Part shown: positions 1 to 5,417 of the stretch, piece after piece
How the letters are laid out: every line of letters begins with the position of its first letter
Position numbering within the stretch: the stretch's first letter is position 1
DNA from: Rubritepida sp.
GTDB lineage: Bacteria; Pseudomonadota; Alphaproteobacteria; Acetobacterales; Acetobacteraceae
Length of the DNA stretch: 8,407 bases
Reading direction: 5' to 3'
Assembly: GCA_014376425.1 (NCBI GenBank)
Contig: JACMRO010000385.1
Location: 1-8,407, forward strand
Translations under genes and position numbers: made by a program
The notes under the pieces: generated by a model
What the model was told of the DNA's origin: nothing
Database searches by the model: none
Seen by the model: only the letters and a program-made list of their open reading frames with translations

Positions 1-90
1 AGCGAAGGGCGGCGAAGAAAGCCACATCTAGCTTTAATCACGTTGAATCCTGAGTCGGTCTGTGTCACTACCCTACGTCACCTAGCGAAT

Positions 91-128
91 TTCAGGCGAT
101 TTTAGGCCGAAATTAGGCCAATAAAATC
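91..128. promoter_or_regulatory. Phased AGGC repeats within an AT-rich imperfect hairpin
   Basis: Three related units, TTCAGGCGA (91-99), TTTAGGCCGA (101-110) and ATTAGGCCAA (112-121), place their AGGC cores at 94, 104 and 115, which is 10 and 11 bases apart or about one helical turn. The same DNA forms an inverted repeat. GATTTTA (98-104) pairs with TAAAATC (122-128), and GGCC (105-108) pairs with GGCC (116-119), leaving a two-base bulge (AA, 120-121) and a seven-base loop. No T-run follows, so it does not look like a standard terminator. It could be an operator for a regulator binding on one face of the helix, controlling the repeat protein gene downstream. That role is inference; the repeats and dyad are directly visible. 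Confidence 0.35.
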
Positions 129-297
129 AATAGTTTATGAGGTGTTTGTCGGTTATCCTCCCGCCGGGGACGCCACACACCAGGTCGCACGACAACGCTA
201 AACCCCGATGGTCGCAGCCGGAAGCCACCGAAGTTAGCCCACGCCCACGCTGCCGGCTCGCTCCAGTGCGCCTCGGCAACCGGTGCCATGCGCTGAC

Positions 298-320
298 GTT
301 TCCAGTTCATAGAAGGAAAC
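298..320 (+). promoter_or_regulatory. Small inverted repeat covering the Shine-Dalgarno of the repeat gene
   Basis: GTTTCC (298-303) and GGAAAC (315-320) are perfect inverted repeats separated by 11 bases. The Shine-Dalgarno AAGGA (313-317), which sets the start at 326, overlaps the right arm. In mRNA a six-pair stem could partly hide the ribosome binding site. The stem is short and half A-U, so the effect, if any, would be mild. Confidence 0.25.
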
Positions 321-325
321 AGCTC

Positions 326-880
326 ATGGCCCGTTGGCACATCATTCCCATTGTCGCCGCGTTGATCGCTCCCGCGGCACAGGCGCAGTACGCGCAGCCC
401 GACGCCAGGATGAAGCCGGGCGCCGCCATGGCGCCTCAATACGCGCCACCCGGCCAAGCGCCGCAGTTCTATGCGCCGCCGCCGGGTTACGCGGCGCAGG
501 GGCCGCAGGGATATGTCCAAGGCCCACAAGGCTACGTTCCTCAGCCCCAGGGGTATGCTCCGGCCCCGCAGGGCTACGCCGCCCCGCCGCAAGGCTATGT
601 CCCCGCTCCGCAGGGTTATATGCCCCCGCCTCAGGGCTACGGTCAGGCTCCGCAGGGTTACATGCAGGGACCACAGGGCTACGTCGCTGGCCCCCAGGGC
701 GGCTTCCAGGGGTCCATGCCACCCGCGGCGCAGGGCTATGCCGCGCCTACCCTGCGCCCCTCGCCCTCCAACCCCTTTGCCGGCCTGACCCTGCCAACGC
801 AGCGGGGCGACGGTGCCTATCAGGGTGGCGGCGTGGTGCTGGAACAGGATGACAGCGGCATGAACCGCCGCATTCGTTGA
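326..880 (+). CDS. Exported low-complexity protein with tandem GYxxxPQ heptapeptide repeats
   Basis: A 184-residue protein of no family I recognise. The start is chosen because AAGGA lies 8 bases upstream and because this ATG opens directly onto a Sec-type signal peptide: basic start, hydrophobic IIPIVAALIAP stretch, likely cleavage after AQA at residue 20. Residues 21-61 are rich in Pro, Gln, Ala and Tyr. Residues 62-124 are nine exact-length seven-residue repeats, G-Y-x-x-x-P-Q. A degenerate GY/PQ tail follows, then a non-repetitive end (about 142-184) containing NPFAGL, a GGG run and an acidic EQDDSG, closing with RRIR. There is no Cys and no membrane segment after the signal. The predicted product is a disordered periplasmic, surface or secreted protein; structural, adhesive or matrix roles are possible but unproven. 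Its stop abuts the stop of the convergent aldolase gene. Confidence 0.8.
   Translation: MARWHIIPIVAALIAPAAQAQYAQPDARMKPGAAMAPQYAPPGQAPQFYAPPPGYAAQGPQGYVQGPQGYVPQPQGYAPAPQGYAAPPQGYVPAPQGYMPPPQGYGQAPQGYMQGPQGYVAGPQGGFQGSMPPAAQGYAAPTLRPSPSNPFAGLTLPTQRGDGAYQGGGVVLEQDDSGMNRRIR
509..697 (+). repeat. Nine 21-base tandem units encoding GYxxxPQ
   Basis: Nine consecutive in-frame 21-base units, all the same length, encode Gly-Tyr-x-x-x-Pro-Gln. The variable triplets are VQG, VPQ, APA, AAP, VPA, MPP, GQA, MQG and VAG. The DNA copies differ freely at silent positions: Gly appears as gga, ggc, ggg and ggt, Tyr as tat and tac, Gln as caa and cag. The array therefore does not look recently expanded by slippage, and the pattern seems to be kept at protein level. 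An eight-residue variant (GYAAQGPQ) precedes the array and a decayed GGFQGS / AAQGYAAP tail follows it. Confidence 0.9.
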
Positions 881-1660
881 TCAGCTGGCGAAGTCGGGCG
901 CATCCGCCATCAGGATTCGCCTGACGCTCGCTAGGTGCAACCGCGCGCTTTCACCGTCGGCGGCGCGCATCTGTTCATACGTCTTGCGTGCGAGGGCGTC
1001 TGGGACCGGCTGCAGGCGGCGGCCGGTGCTTTCCGCCAGCCACTGCGCTTGCGCCGCCCTTTCCAGATAATAAAGATCATCCCAAGCCTCGGCTATCCCG
1101 GGCCCGACGACCATCACCCCGTGGTTACGCATGAAGACGATGTCGGCATCGCCAATGGCCGCGGCGATGCGGTCGCCTTCGGCATCGTCGAGCGCAAGCC
1201 CATTATAGTGCTCGTCCACCAGCATGCGGCCGTAGAATTTCAACGCCGTCTGGCCCGCCCACGCCAGCGGCGGCCCATCCAGCATCGCCAGCGCCGTCGC
1301 ATAGGGCATGTGGGTGTGGAAGGCGGCCTTCGCGCGCGGGTTCCGCAGGTGCATGCGGCCATGGATGTAGAAGGCCGTCGCCTCCGGCACGCCGTCGCCC
1401 GCCACCACCCGCCCCGCCAGATCCGTGATCAGCAACCGCGACGCGGTGATTTCGGAGAACGCCCAGCCGTAGGGGTTCACCAGCATCAAATCGTCGCGCC
1501 CTGGCACCAAGGCCGAGAAGTGATTGCAGATCCCCTCATGCATCCCCAACCGCGCCGCCATACGGAAGCAGGCCGCCAGGTCGATACGCGCCTCCTGCAC
1601 CGCGTCGCTGTCGAGCGCTGAATTGTGCAGCAGGGCGGCGGCGGCGGGTGCGATATTCAT
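881..1660 (-). CDS. Class II aldolase/adducin family protein
   Basis: A 259-residue cytoplasmic protein of the class II aldolase/adducin fold, the family of L-fuculose-phosphate aldolase, L-ribulose-5-phosphate 4-epimerase and related enzymes that hold a catalytic zinc with histidines. Visible family motifs are GICNHFSALVPG (43-54), NPYGWAFSEIT (62-72), PEATAFYIHGRMH (92-104), FHTHMPYATAL (114-124) and MRNHGVMVVG (177-186). H115, H117 and H180 fit the zinc ligands, and E93 fits the usual catalytic glutamate. The domain takes up nearly the whole protein. The exact substrate cannot be read from the sequence: aldolase, epimerase and decarboxylase members look alike at this level. The ATG at 1660 is preferred over an in-frame TTG at 1702 that falls inside a dyad; neither has a strong Shine-Dalgarno. 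The gene stands alone on this strand. Confidence 0.85.
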   Translation of the reverse strand: MNIAPAAAALLHNSALDSDAVQEARIDLAACFRMAARLGMHEGICNHFSALVPGRDDLMLVNPYGWAFSEITASRLLITDLAGRVVAGDGVPEATAFYIHGRMHLRNPRAKAAFHTHMPYATALAMLDGPPLAWAGQTALKFYGRMLVDEHYNGLALDDAEGDRIAAAIGDADIVFMRNHGVMVVGPGIAEAWDDLYYLERAAQAQWLAESTGRRLQPVPDALARKTYEQMRAADGESARLHLASVRRILMADAPDFAS

Positions 1661-1699
1661 GGCCGAAGGGTGGCAAATCCCCGCCGGCGCGGCAAGCTG

Positions 1700-1724
1700 C
1701 AACGCGTCGGGGTCCGGCGCGTTG
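1700..1724. promoter_or_regulatory. 25-base near-perfect dyad in the divergent gap
   Basis: The arms CAACGCGTCGG (1700-1710) and CCGGCGCGTTG (1714-1724) are inverted repeats with a single mismatch, which becomes a T-G wobble in RNA, around a three-base centre GGT. The element sits between the divergent aldolase gene (start 1660, minus strand) and the charged-protein gene (start 1748, plus strand), 12 bases before the latter's Shine-Dalgarno. It has no following T-run. It may be an operator shared by both directions or a 5' leader hairpin on the plus-strand mRNA. The dyad is seen directly; its role is inferred. Confidence 0.5.
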
Positions 1725-1747
1725 GAACCTTACAACAGGAGTATTCC

Positions 1748-2134
1748 ATGCAGCACACCCGCCGCGGCCTATTTGCCGCCTTCGGTCTTGCTACTCTGGC
1801 GGCGCCCGCCGCTGCGCAAGACCTCAACGGCATCGTCAACCAACTGCTTCAGAACGCCATTCCCGGCCGCAACGATGACGAACGCCGCCGCCAGCAAGAT
1901 GAGCGCGAACGCTACGATCGCGAACGCGGCCGCCAACAGAATGAAGGCGAGCGCGAAGCGTGGGAGCGTCGGCGGGAGGATCGCGACCGCCAGCGCGCCC
2001 GCGCCGATGGCCGCCGCGACGAGGGTAACAACCGCGAGCGCCAGCTGCGCGACCGCGAGCGGCAGCTGGAAGACGAAAGCCGCCGCCTGGCGGATGAACG
2101 CCGCCGCATGGAGGATGACCGCCGCCGCTGGTGA
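1748..2134 (+). CDS. Small exported Arg/Asp/Glu-rich helical protein, probable Tat-type signal
   Basis: A 128-residue protein I cannot assign to a named family. AGGAG (1737-1741) six bases before the ATG fixes the start. The N-terminus has TRRGLF (4-9), a twin-arginine-like motif, then a short Ala/Leu core and a likely cleavage after AAA at residue 23. A short hydrophobic stretch (LNGIVNQLLQNAI, 26-38) comes next. From about residue 41 to the end almost every residue is Arg, Asp, Glu or Gln, with no Cys. The last 29 residues carry L100, L107, L114, M121 and W128 exactly seven apart, each of the last four followed or preceded by paired Arg/Asp. This suggests a single stable charged helix or a two-stranded coiled coil in the periplasm. 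The next gene follows 38 bases later, so co-transcription is plausible. Confidence 0.75.
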   Translation: MQHTRRGLFAAFGLATLAAPAAAQDLNGIVNQLLQNAIPGRNDDERRRQQDERERYDRERGRQQNEGEREAWERRREDRDRQRARADGRRDEGNNRERQLRDRERQLEDESRRLADERRRMEDDRRRW

Positions 2135-2172
2135 GGCTTGCCGGGTCCGCGCGGTGGGGGGAGGCTGGCAGG

Positions 2173-2949
2173 ATGGTCACACGTCGCCTGCTGCCCACCC
2201 TCATCGCAGCACCCGCCATTGGGCAGCCCCTTGCCCGCAACCCGCCCCTGACCGTGCTTGGCACCGGCGCAACCGAGATGCCGATCGAACGGGTCGCGCA
2301 CGCCTTCACCCAGTCCACAGGGCGGGCAGTGCTGACCGCCACGGGTAATGGCGGCCAGGTCGCGGCCCGCCTGCGCGCTGGAGAGGCACCTGATGTCGTG
2401 CTGAATGCTGGCCCGGCGATCGACGCGCTGATCCGTGACGGCTTCGCCACTGCGAGGCGCGAGATGGGGCGTATGCGCCTGGGCGTTGCCGTCCGGCAGG
2501 GCGCCGCCATCCCCGACATCGGCACCGAGGCCGGGCTGGCCGTCTTCCTGCGCGCCGCCGCCAGCATCGGCCTGAGCGACGCCGCATCCGGCGCCACCTC
2601 CGGCCCGCATGTGCTGGCGCTGCTGGAGCGGCTTGCGGTGCCGCCGGAAGCGGCCGGCGGGCCTCGTCGCGCGCCCTTCGCCCGCGGCATCACCGCCGTC
2701 CAGGCCGTGGCCGTGGGCGCTGTGGCCTGCGTCATCACCCAGATCAGCGAGATTATCGCCGTGCCCGGCGCCCTGTTGGTGGCGCCGCTGCCCGAGGCGC
2801 TGCAGCTGGTGACCCCCTATGTCGCCGCCATTCCCAGCCGCTCGCCCGATCCGGCGGCCGCCGCCCTGTTCATCGCCCTGGCGGCTGGCCCGGTCGGCCA
2901 GGTGTTTTTTCGCGAGGCCGGTTTCGCGCCCGCTTCCGATGGCGCCTGA
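2173..2949 (+). CDS. Solitary ModA-like periplasmic substrate-binding protein
   Basis: A 258-residue protein resembling the ModA / SBP_bac_11 class of ABC-transporter binding proteins. The ATG at 2173 is preferred because a G-rich Shine-Dalgarno (2156-2163) precedes it and it opens a signal sequence with TRRLL (3-7) and a hydrophobic IAAPAIG stretch. A GTG at 2131 overlapping the previous stop is the alternative. Family landmarks are LTVLGTGATE (26-35), GNGGQVAARLRAGEAPDVVL (58-77), SIGLSDAASGATSGPHVLAL (131-150), VITQISEI (188-195) and a C-terminal FREAGFAP. The serine-rich oxyanion loops of true molybdate binders (first-strand Ser and GSSG) appear here as GTGATE and GNGG, so molybdate is doubtful. 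No permease or ATPase gene is adjacent. It may serve a transporter elsewhere or act in ligand sensing. The M20 amidohydrolase starts 20 bases downstream. Confidence 0.75.
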   Translation: MVTRRLLPTLIAAPAIGQPLARNPPLTVLGTGATEMPIERVAHAFTQSTGRAVLTATGNGGQVAARLRAGEAPDVVLNAGPAIDALIRDGFATARREMGRMRLGVAVRQGAAIPDIGTEAGLAVFLRAAASIGLSDAASGATSGPHVLALLERLAVPPEAAGGPRRAPFARGITAVQAVAVGAVACVITQISEIIAVPGALLVAPLPEALQLVTPYVAAIPSRSPDPAAAALFIALAAGPVGQVFFREAGFAPASDGA

Positions 2950-2969
2950 GCCGGGCCATAAGCTTGACC

Positions 2970-4208
2970 ATGCAGACCAATCAACGCATCGACGGCCAAC
3001 GGCTGTGGACCACCCTGATGGCGATGGCCGAAATCGGCGCCACGCCGAAAGGCGGCGTCAGGCGCCTCACTTTGACCGAGGTGGACCGCCAGGGGCGCGA
3101 TCGCTTCGCCGCCTGGTGCCGCGCGCTGGGCCTGACCCTGCGGGTGGACGAAATCGGCAACATGTTCGCCAGGCGGGAGGGCCGCGACCCCGCGCGCCCG
3201 CCGGTGCTGATGGGCAGCCACCTCGACAGCCAGCCCTCCGGCGGCAAGTTCGATGGCGCTCTGGGCGTCATCGCGGGCCTCGAAGTCATGCGCAGCCTGA
3301 ATGATCTGGGACTCACCACCGAGGCGCCGATCGAGCTGGTGAACTGGACCGATGAGGAAGGCAGCCGCTTCGGCCATTCGCTGATGGGCAGCGGCACCTG
3401 GGCCGGGGTGTACCCGCGCGAGAAGACCTATGCCCTGACCGATGCCGAGGGCGTGCGGGTGGACGCGGCGCTGGACGCCATCGGCTATCGCGGCCCCGAG
3501 CCGGCCCGGCCCTTCGTCGCCGATGCCTATTTCGAGCTGCATATCGAGCAGGGCCCAATCCTGGAGCGCGAGGGAAAGACCATCGGCATCGTCACCGGTG
3601 CCCAGGCGCAGATCTGGTACGATGTGCGCATCGAGGGCCAGGACGCCCACGCCGGCACCACGCCGCCGGGCGTGCGGCGCGACGCGCTGGTGGCCACGGC
3701 GCGGGTGATCGAACTGGTCGACCGCATCATGCGCGCGCGGGGCGAGGACGGGCGCGGCACCGTGGGCTGGCTGCAGGTGGCGCCGAACAGCCGCAACGTC
3801 GTACCGGGCGAGACCCGCTTCAGCGTCGAGTTCCGCCACCCCGACTTCGCCCAGGTCCAGGCCATGGCGGCCGAGTTCGAGGCGCAGGCCCCGGCCCTGG
3901 CCGCCCCCTGCGCATGGCACCTGACCGAGCTGTTCCGCCTCGATGCCACGCCGTTCGACCCGGGCTGCGTTGCCCTGGTGGAACAGGCCGCCGCCCGGCT
4001 GGGCCTGCCGGCACGGCGCATCGTCAGTGGCGCGGGGCATGACGCGGTCTATGTCGCGCGCCATGTGCCCACGGCGATGATCTTCACCCCCTGCAAGGAC
4101 GGCCTCTCCCACAACGAGGCCGAAAGCATCGAACCGCACGAGGCCGAGGCTGGTTGCCAGGTGCTGTTCGAGGCGGTGCTGGCGCGCGCCAACCGGGTGC
4201 CTGGATGA
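2970..4208 (+). CDS. M20-family Zn-dependent amidohydrolase (N-carbamoyl-L-amino acid hydrolase / allantoate amidohydrolase type)
   Basis: A 412-residue cytoplasmic hydrolase of normal family length. Members remove the carbamoyl or ureido group from N-carbamoyl amino acids, beta-ureidopropionate or allantoate, acting in pyrimidine, hydantoin or purine nitrogen catabolism. Visible motifs are GSHLDSQPSGGKFDGALGV (82-100, metal ligands H84 and D95), NWTDEEGSRFGHSLMGS (125-141, catalytic E129 and metal ligand E130), ELHIEQGPILE (189-199, H191), DAHAGTTPPGVRRDAL (225-240, H227 in the dimerisation domain), NSRNVVPG (273-280), FRHPD (288-292) and GLSHNEAE (378-385, H381). N276 and R289 sit where the family binds the substrate carboxylate. 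The bimetal site looks complete. The subfamily substrate cannot be decided from the sequence alone. The start is the ATG at 2970; a TTG six bases upstream is the alternative, and neither has a strong Shine-Dalgarno. It is probably in one transcript with the upstream binding protein. Confidence 0.88.
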   Translation: MQTNQRIDGQRLWTTLMAMAEIGATPKGGVRRLTLTEVDRQGRDRFAAWCRALGLTLRVDEIGNMFARREGRDPARPPVLMGSHLDSQPSGGKFDGALGVIAGLEVMRSLNDLGLTTEAPIELVNWTDEEGSRFGHSLMGSGTWAGVYPREKTYALTDAEGVRVDAALDAIGYRGPEPARPFVADAYFELHIEQGPILEREGKTIGIVTGAQAQIWYDVRIEGQDAHAGTTPPGVRRDALVATARVIELVDRIMRARGEDGRGTVGWLQVAPNSRNVVPGETRFSVEFRHPDFAQVQAMAAEFEAQAPALAAPCAWHLTELFRLDATPFDPGCVALVEQAAARLGLPARRIVSGAGHDAVYVARHVPTAMIFTPCKDGLSHNEAESIEPHEAEAGCQVLFEAVLARANRVPG

Positions 4209-4211
4209 CAT

Positions 4212-4240
4212 TTGGGTTTCACCCAGGGGCGGTCTATATT
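4212..4240 (+). promoter_or_regulatory. Candidate promoter of the xseB-ispA-dxs-tlyA operon
   Basis: TATATT (4235-4240) differs from the -10 consensus at one base and lies 17 bases after TTGGGT (4212-4217), a weak -35 that keeps the TTG. Expected initiation is at about 4247-4248, on or next to the A of the xseB ATG at 4248. This fits the lack of a Shine-Dalgarno before xseB and suggests a leaderless mRNA. A small perfect inverted repeat, TGGGT-TTC-ACCCA (4213-4225), overlaps the -35 and could be an operator half-site or coincidence. The TGA of the preceding gene lies only three bases before the -35. Confidence 0.5.
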
Positions 4241-4247
4241 AGTAGAT

Positions 4248-4493
4248 ATGTCCGGCACCGCTTTGACCACAGTTGAGAATTTGAGTTTCGAGGAGGCGAT
4301 GGCCGAGCTCGAAGGCATCGTCCGCGGCCTGGAATCGGGTAAAGGCGACCTGGCGCGTGCCATCGCCGATTACGAGCGGGGCGCGGCGCTGCGCCGGCAC
4401 TGCGAGGCGAAGCTGACCGAGGCGGAAGCCCGTGTTCAAGCGATCGTCGAACCGGGCAACCCCGGCAAACTTAGCCTGCGCGATGTGGAATAG
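4248..4493 (+). CDS. xseB: Exodeoxyribonuclease VII small subunit
   Basis: An 81-residue protein, the standard XseB length. Several XseB chains assemble with one XseA to form exonuclease VII, which degrades single-stranded DNA from both ends in the cytoplasm. The signature is clear: LSFEEAMAELEGIVRGLESGKGDLARAIADYERG in two helices (about residues 12-45, spanning the conserved leucines and the SGKxxL turn), then LRRHCEAKLTEAEARVQAIV. The start at 4248 is chosen because it gives the usual family N-terminus and follows a near-consensus -10 box. Upstream TTG codons in frame would overlap the promoter. No Shine-Dalgarno is seen, consistent with a leaderless start. xseA is not in this window. It is the first gene of an isoprenoid operon, a linkage common in proteobacteria. 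Confidence 0.93.
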   Translation: MSGTALTTVENLSFEEAMAELEGIVRGLESGKGDLARAIADYERGAALRRHCEAKLTEAEARVQAIVEPGNPGKLSLRDVE

Positions 4494-4499
4494 GTGTCG

Positions 4500-5417
4500 A
4501 TGAATGTGACAAGCCCGCCCGGCAGCATGAGCCTGGCCAGCGCCCTGGCCGACGCCGCGGCAGAGATCGAACAGGCGCTGGATATGCTGCTGCCCTTGGT
4601 CGAAGGCGACGAGGCGCGGCTGTTCGACGCCATGCGCTACTCTGCGCTGGGCGGCGGCAAGCGGATGCGTGGCTTCCTGGTGCTGGAGGGCGCGAAGCAA
4701 TTCAACGTCAGCCGCACCGCGGCCCTGCGGGTGGCGGCGGCCATCGAGATGATCCACGCCTATTCGCTGGTGCATGACGACCTGCCGGCGATGGATGATG
4801 ACGACCTGCGCCGCGGCAAGCCGACCAACCACATCGCCTTCGACGAGGCGACCGCCGTCCTGGCCGGCGACGCGCTGCACTGCCACGCCTTCACCGTGCT
4901 GGCCGATGGGGAAACCCACCCCGACCCGGCGGTGCGGATCGAGCTGGTGCGGGCGATTTCCCGTGCCGCCGGCCCGCGCGGCATGTGCGGGGGGCAGATG
5001 CTGGACATGCTGGCGGAACAGGGTGGCGTGCCGCTGGAAGAGGCCGCGATCGGCCGGCTGCAGACGCTCAAGACCGGCAAGCTGATCGAGGTGAGCGCCG
5101 AGGCCGGCGCCATCCTGGGCAAGGCCCCCCTGCAGCAGCGCCACGCCCTACTGAGCTACGGCCGTGACCTGGGCGCCGCCTTCCAGATCGCCGACGACGT
5201 GCTGGACGCCACTGCCAGCGCCGATGAAACCGGCAAGGCCACCGGCAAGGATGCCGGCGCCGGCAAGGCCACGCTGGTCGGGCTGCTGGGCCTGGACCGC
5301 GCCCGCATGCAGGCCGAGCGACTGGTCGCCCAGGCCCGCACCCATCTCGACCCCTTTGGCGAGCGCGCCGACATGCTGCGCGCACTGGCCGACTTCACGA
5401 TTACGCGGAGAAGCTGA
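4500..5417 (+). CDS. ispA: Farnesyl diphosphate synthase (polyprenyl synthetase family)
   Basis: A 305-residue trans-prenyltransferase that condenses IPP with DMAPP and GPP to farnesyl diphosphate, the precursor of quinone side chains, hopanoids, carotenoids and undecaprenyl carrier. Visible elements are GGGKRMRG (51-58, diphosphate binding), the first Asp-rich motif DDLPAMDDDD (93-102) with the two-residue insert usual in bacterial short-chain enzymes, GGQMLDM (164-170), KTGKLI (191-196) and the second Asp-rich motif FQIADDVLD (228-236). The preceding IEMIHAYSLVH context is typical of FPP synthases, though geranylgeranyl synthases are close relatives. ATG 4500 is chosen with AGG five bases upstream. 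A GTG at 4494, exactly after the xseB stop, would add two residues. The stop abuts the dxs ATG with no spacer, implying translational coupling. Confidence 0.93.
   Translation: MNVTSPPGSMSLASALADAAAEIEQALDMLLPLVEGDEARLFDAMRYSALGGGKRMRGFLVLEGAKQFNVSRTAALRVAAAIEMIHAYSLVHDDLPAMDDDDLRRGKPTNHIAFDEATAVLAGDALHCHAFTVLADGETHPDPAVRIELVRAISRAAGPRGMCGGQMLDMLAEQGGVPLEEAAIGRLQTLKTGKLIEVSAEAGAILGKAPLQQRHALLSYGRDLGAAFQIADDVLDATASADETGKATGKDAGAGKATLVGLLGLDRARMQAERLVAQARTHLDPFGERADMLRALADFTITRRS

Larger units (their letters stand above)
1..325. other. Gene-poor leader region upstream of the GY-PQ repeat gene
   Basis: No convincing complete gene lies here. On the plus strand the first bases could be the tail of a gene entering from the left: frame 3 stays open to a TGA at 51-53 and frame 2 to a TAG at 29-31. 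Neither fragment is long enough to identify. Bases 30-140 are clearly more AT-rich than the rest of the window and hold the phased AGGC repeats and the hairpin listed separately. Bases 140-297 are GC-rich and show no clear coding signal. The frame of the next gene is open upstream to an ATG at 137, but that extension lacks a Shine-Dalgarno and would bury a good signal peptide. I could not fix a sigma-70-type promoter with confidence; the AT-rich 90-140 stretch is the likeliest place. Confidence 0.5.

Noticed and set aside
137..325. In-frame upstream extension of the repeat-protein gene starting at ATG 137
   Set aside because: It has no Shine-Dalgarno, and its composition is unlike a signal or a domain. 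It would place the clear signal peptide at residue 64, whereas ATG 326 has AAGGA at the right distance.
509..697. CRISPR-like or satellite repeat array
   Set aside because: The 21-base periodicity is in frame, has no spacers, and varies at silent codon positions. It is a coding repeat.
1661..1702. N-terminal extension of the aldolase from a TTG at 1702
   Set aside because: The TTG lies inside the 25-base dyad, and the extra residues add no family motif. ATG 1660 gives the normal domain start.
2131..2172. GTG start at 2131 for the binding protein, overlapping the previous stop as GTGA
   Set aside because: It is possible, but it would bury the signal peptide behind 14 extra residues. ATG 2173 has a G-rich Shine-Dalgarno and a signal-like N-terminus.
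1524..2348. Long plus-strand open frame of about 274 codons across the aldolase, charged-protein and binding-protein genes
   Set aside because: It is an out-of-frame shadow with Ala/Thr/Arg-rich composition. The competing frames have signal peptides, Shine-Dalgarno sites and family motifs.
2817..4211. Minus-strand open frame of 464 codons opposite the M20 hydrolase
   Set aside because: It is a typical antisense shadow in high-GC DNA: rich in His, Gln, Arg and Gly, with no domain pattern. The plus strand encodes a complete catalytic M20 enzyme.
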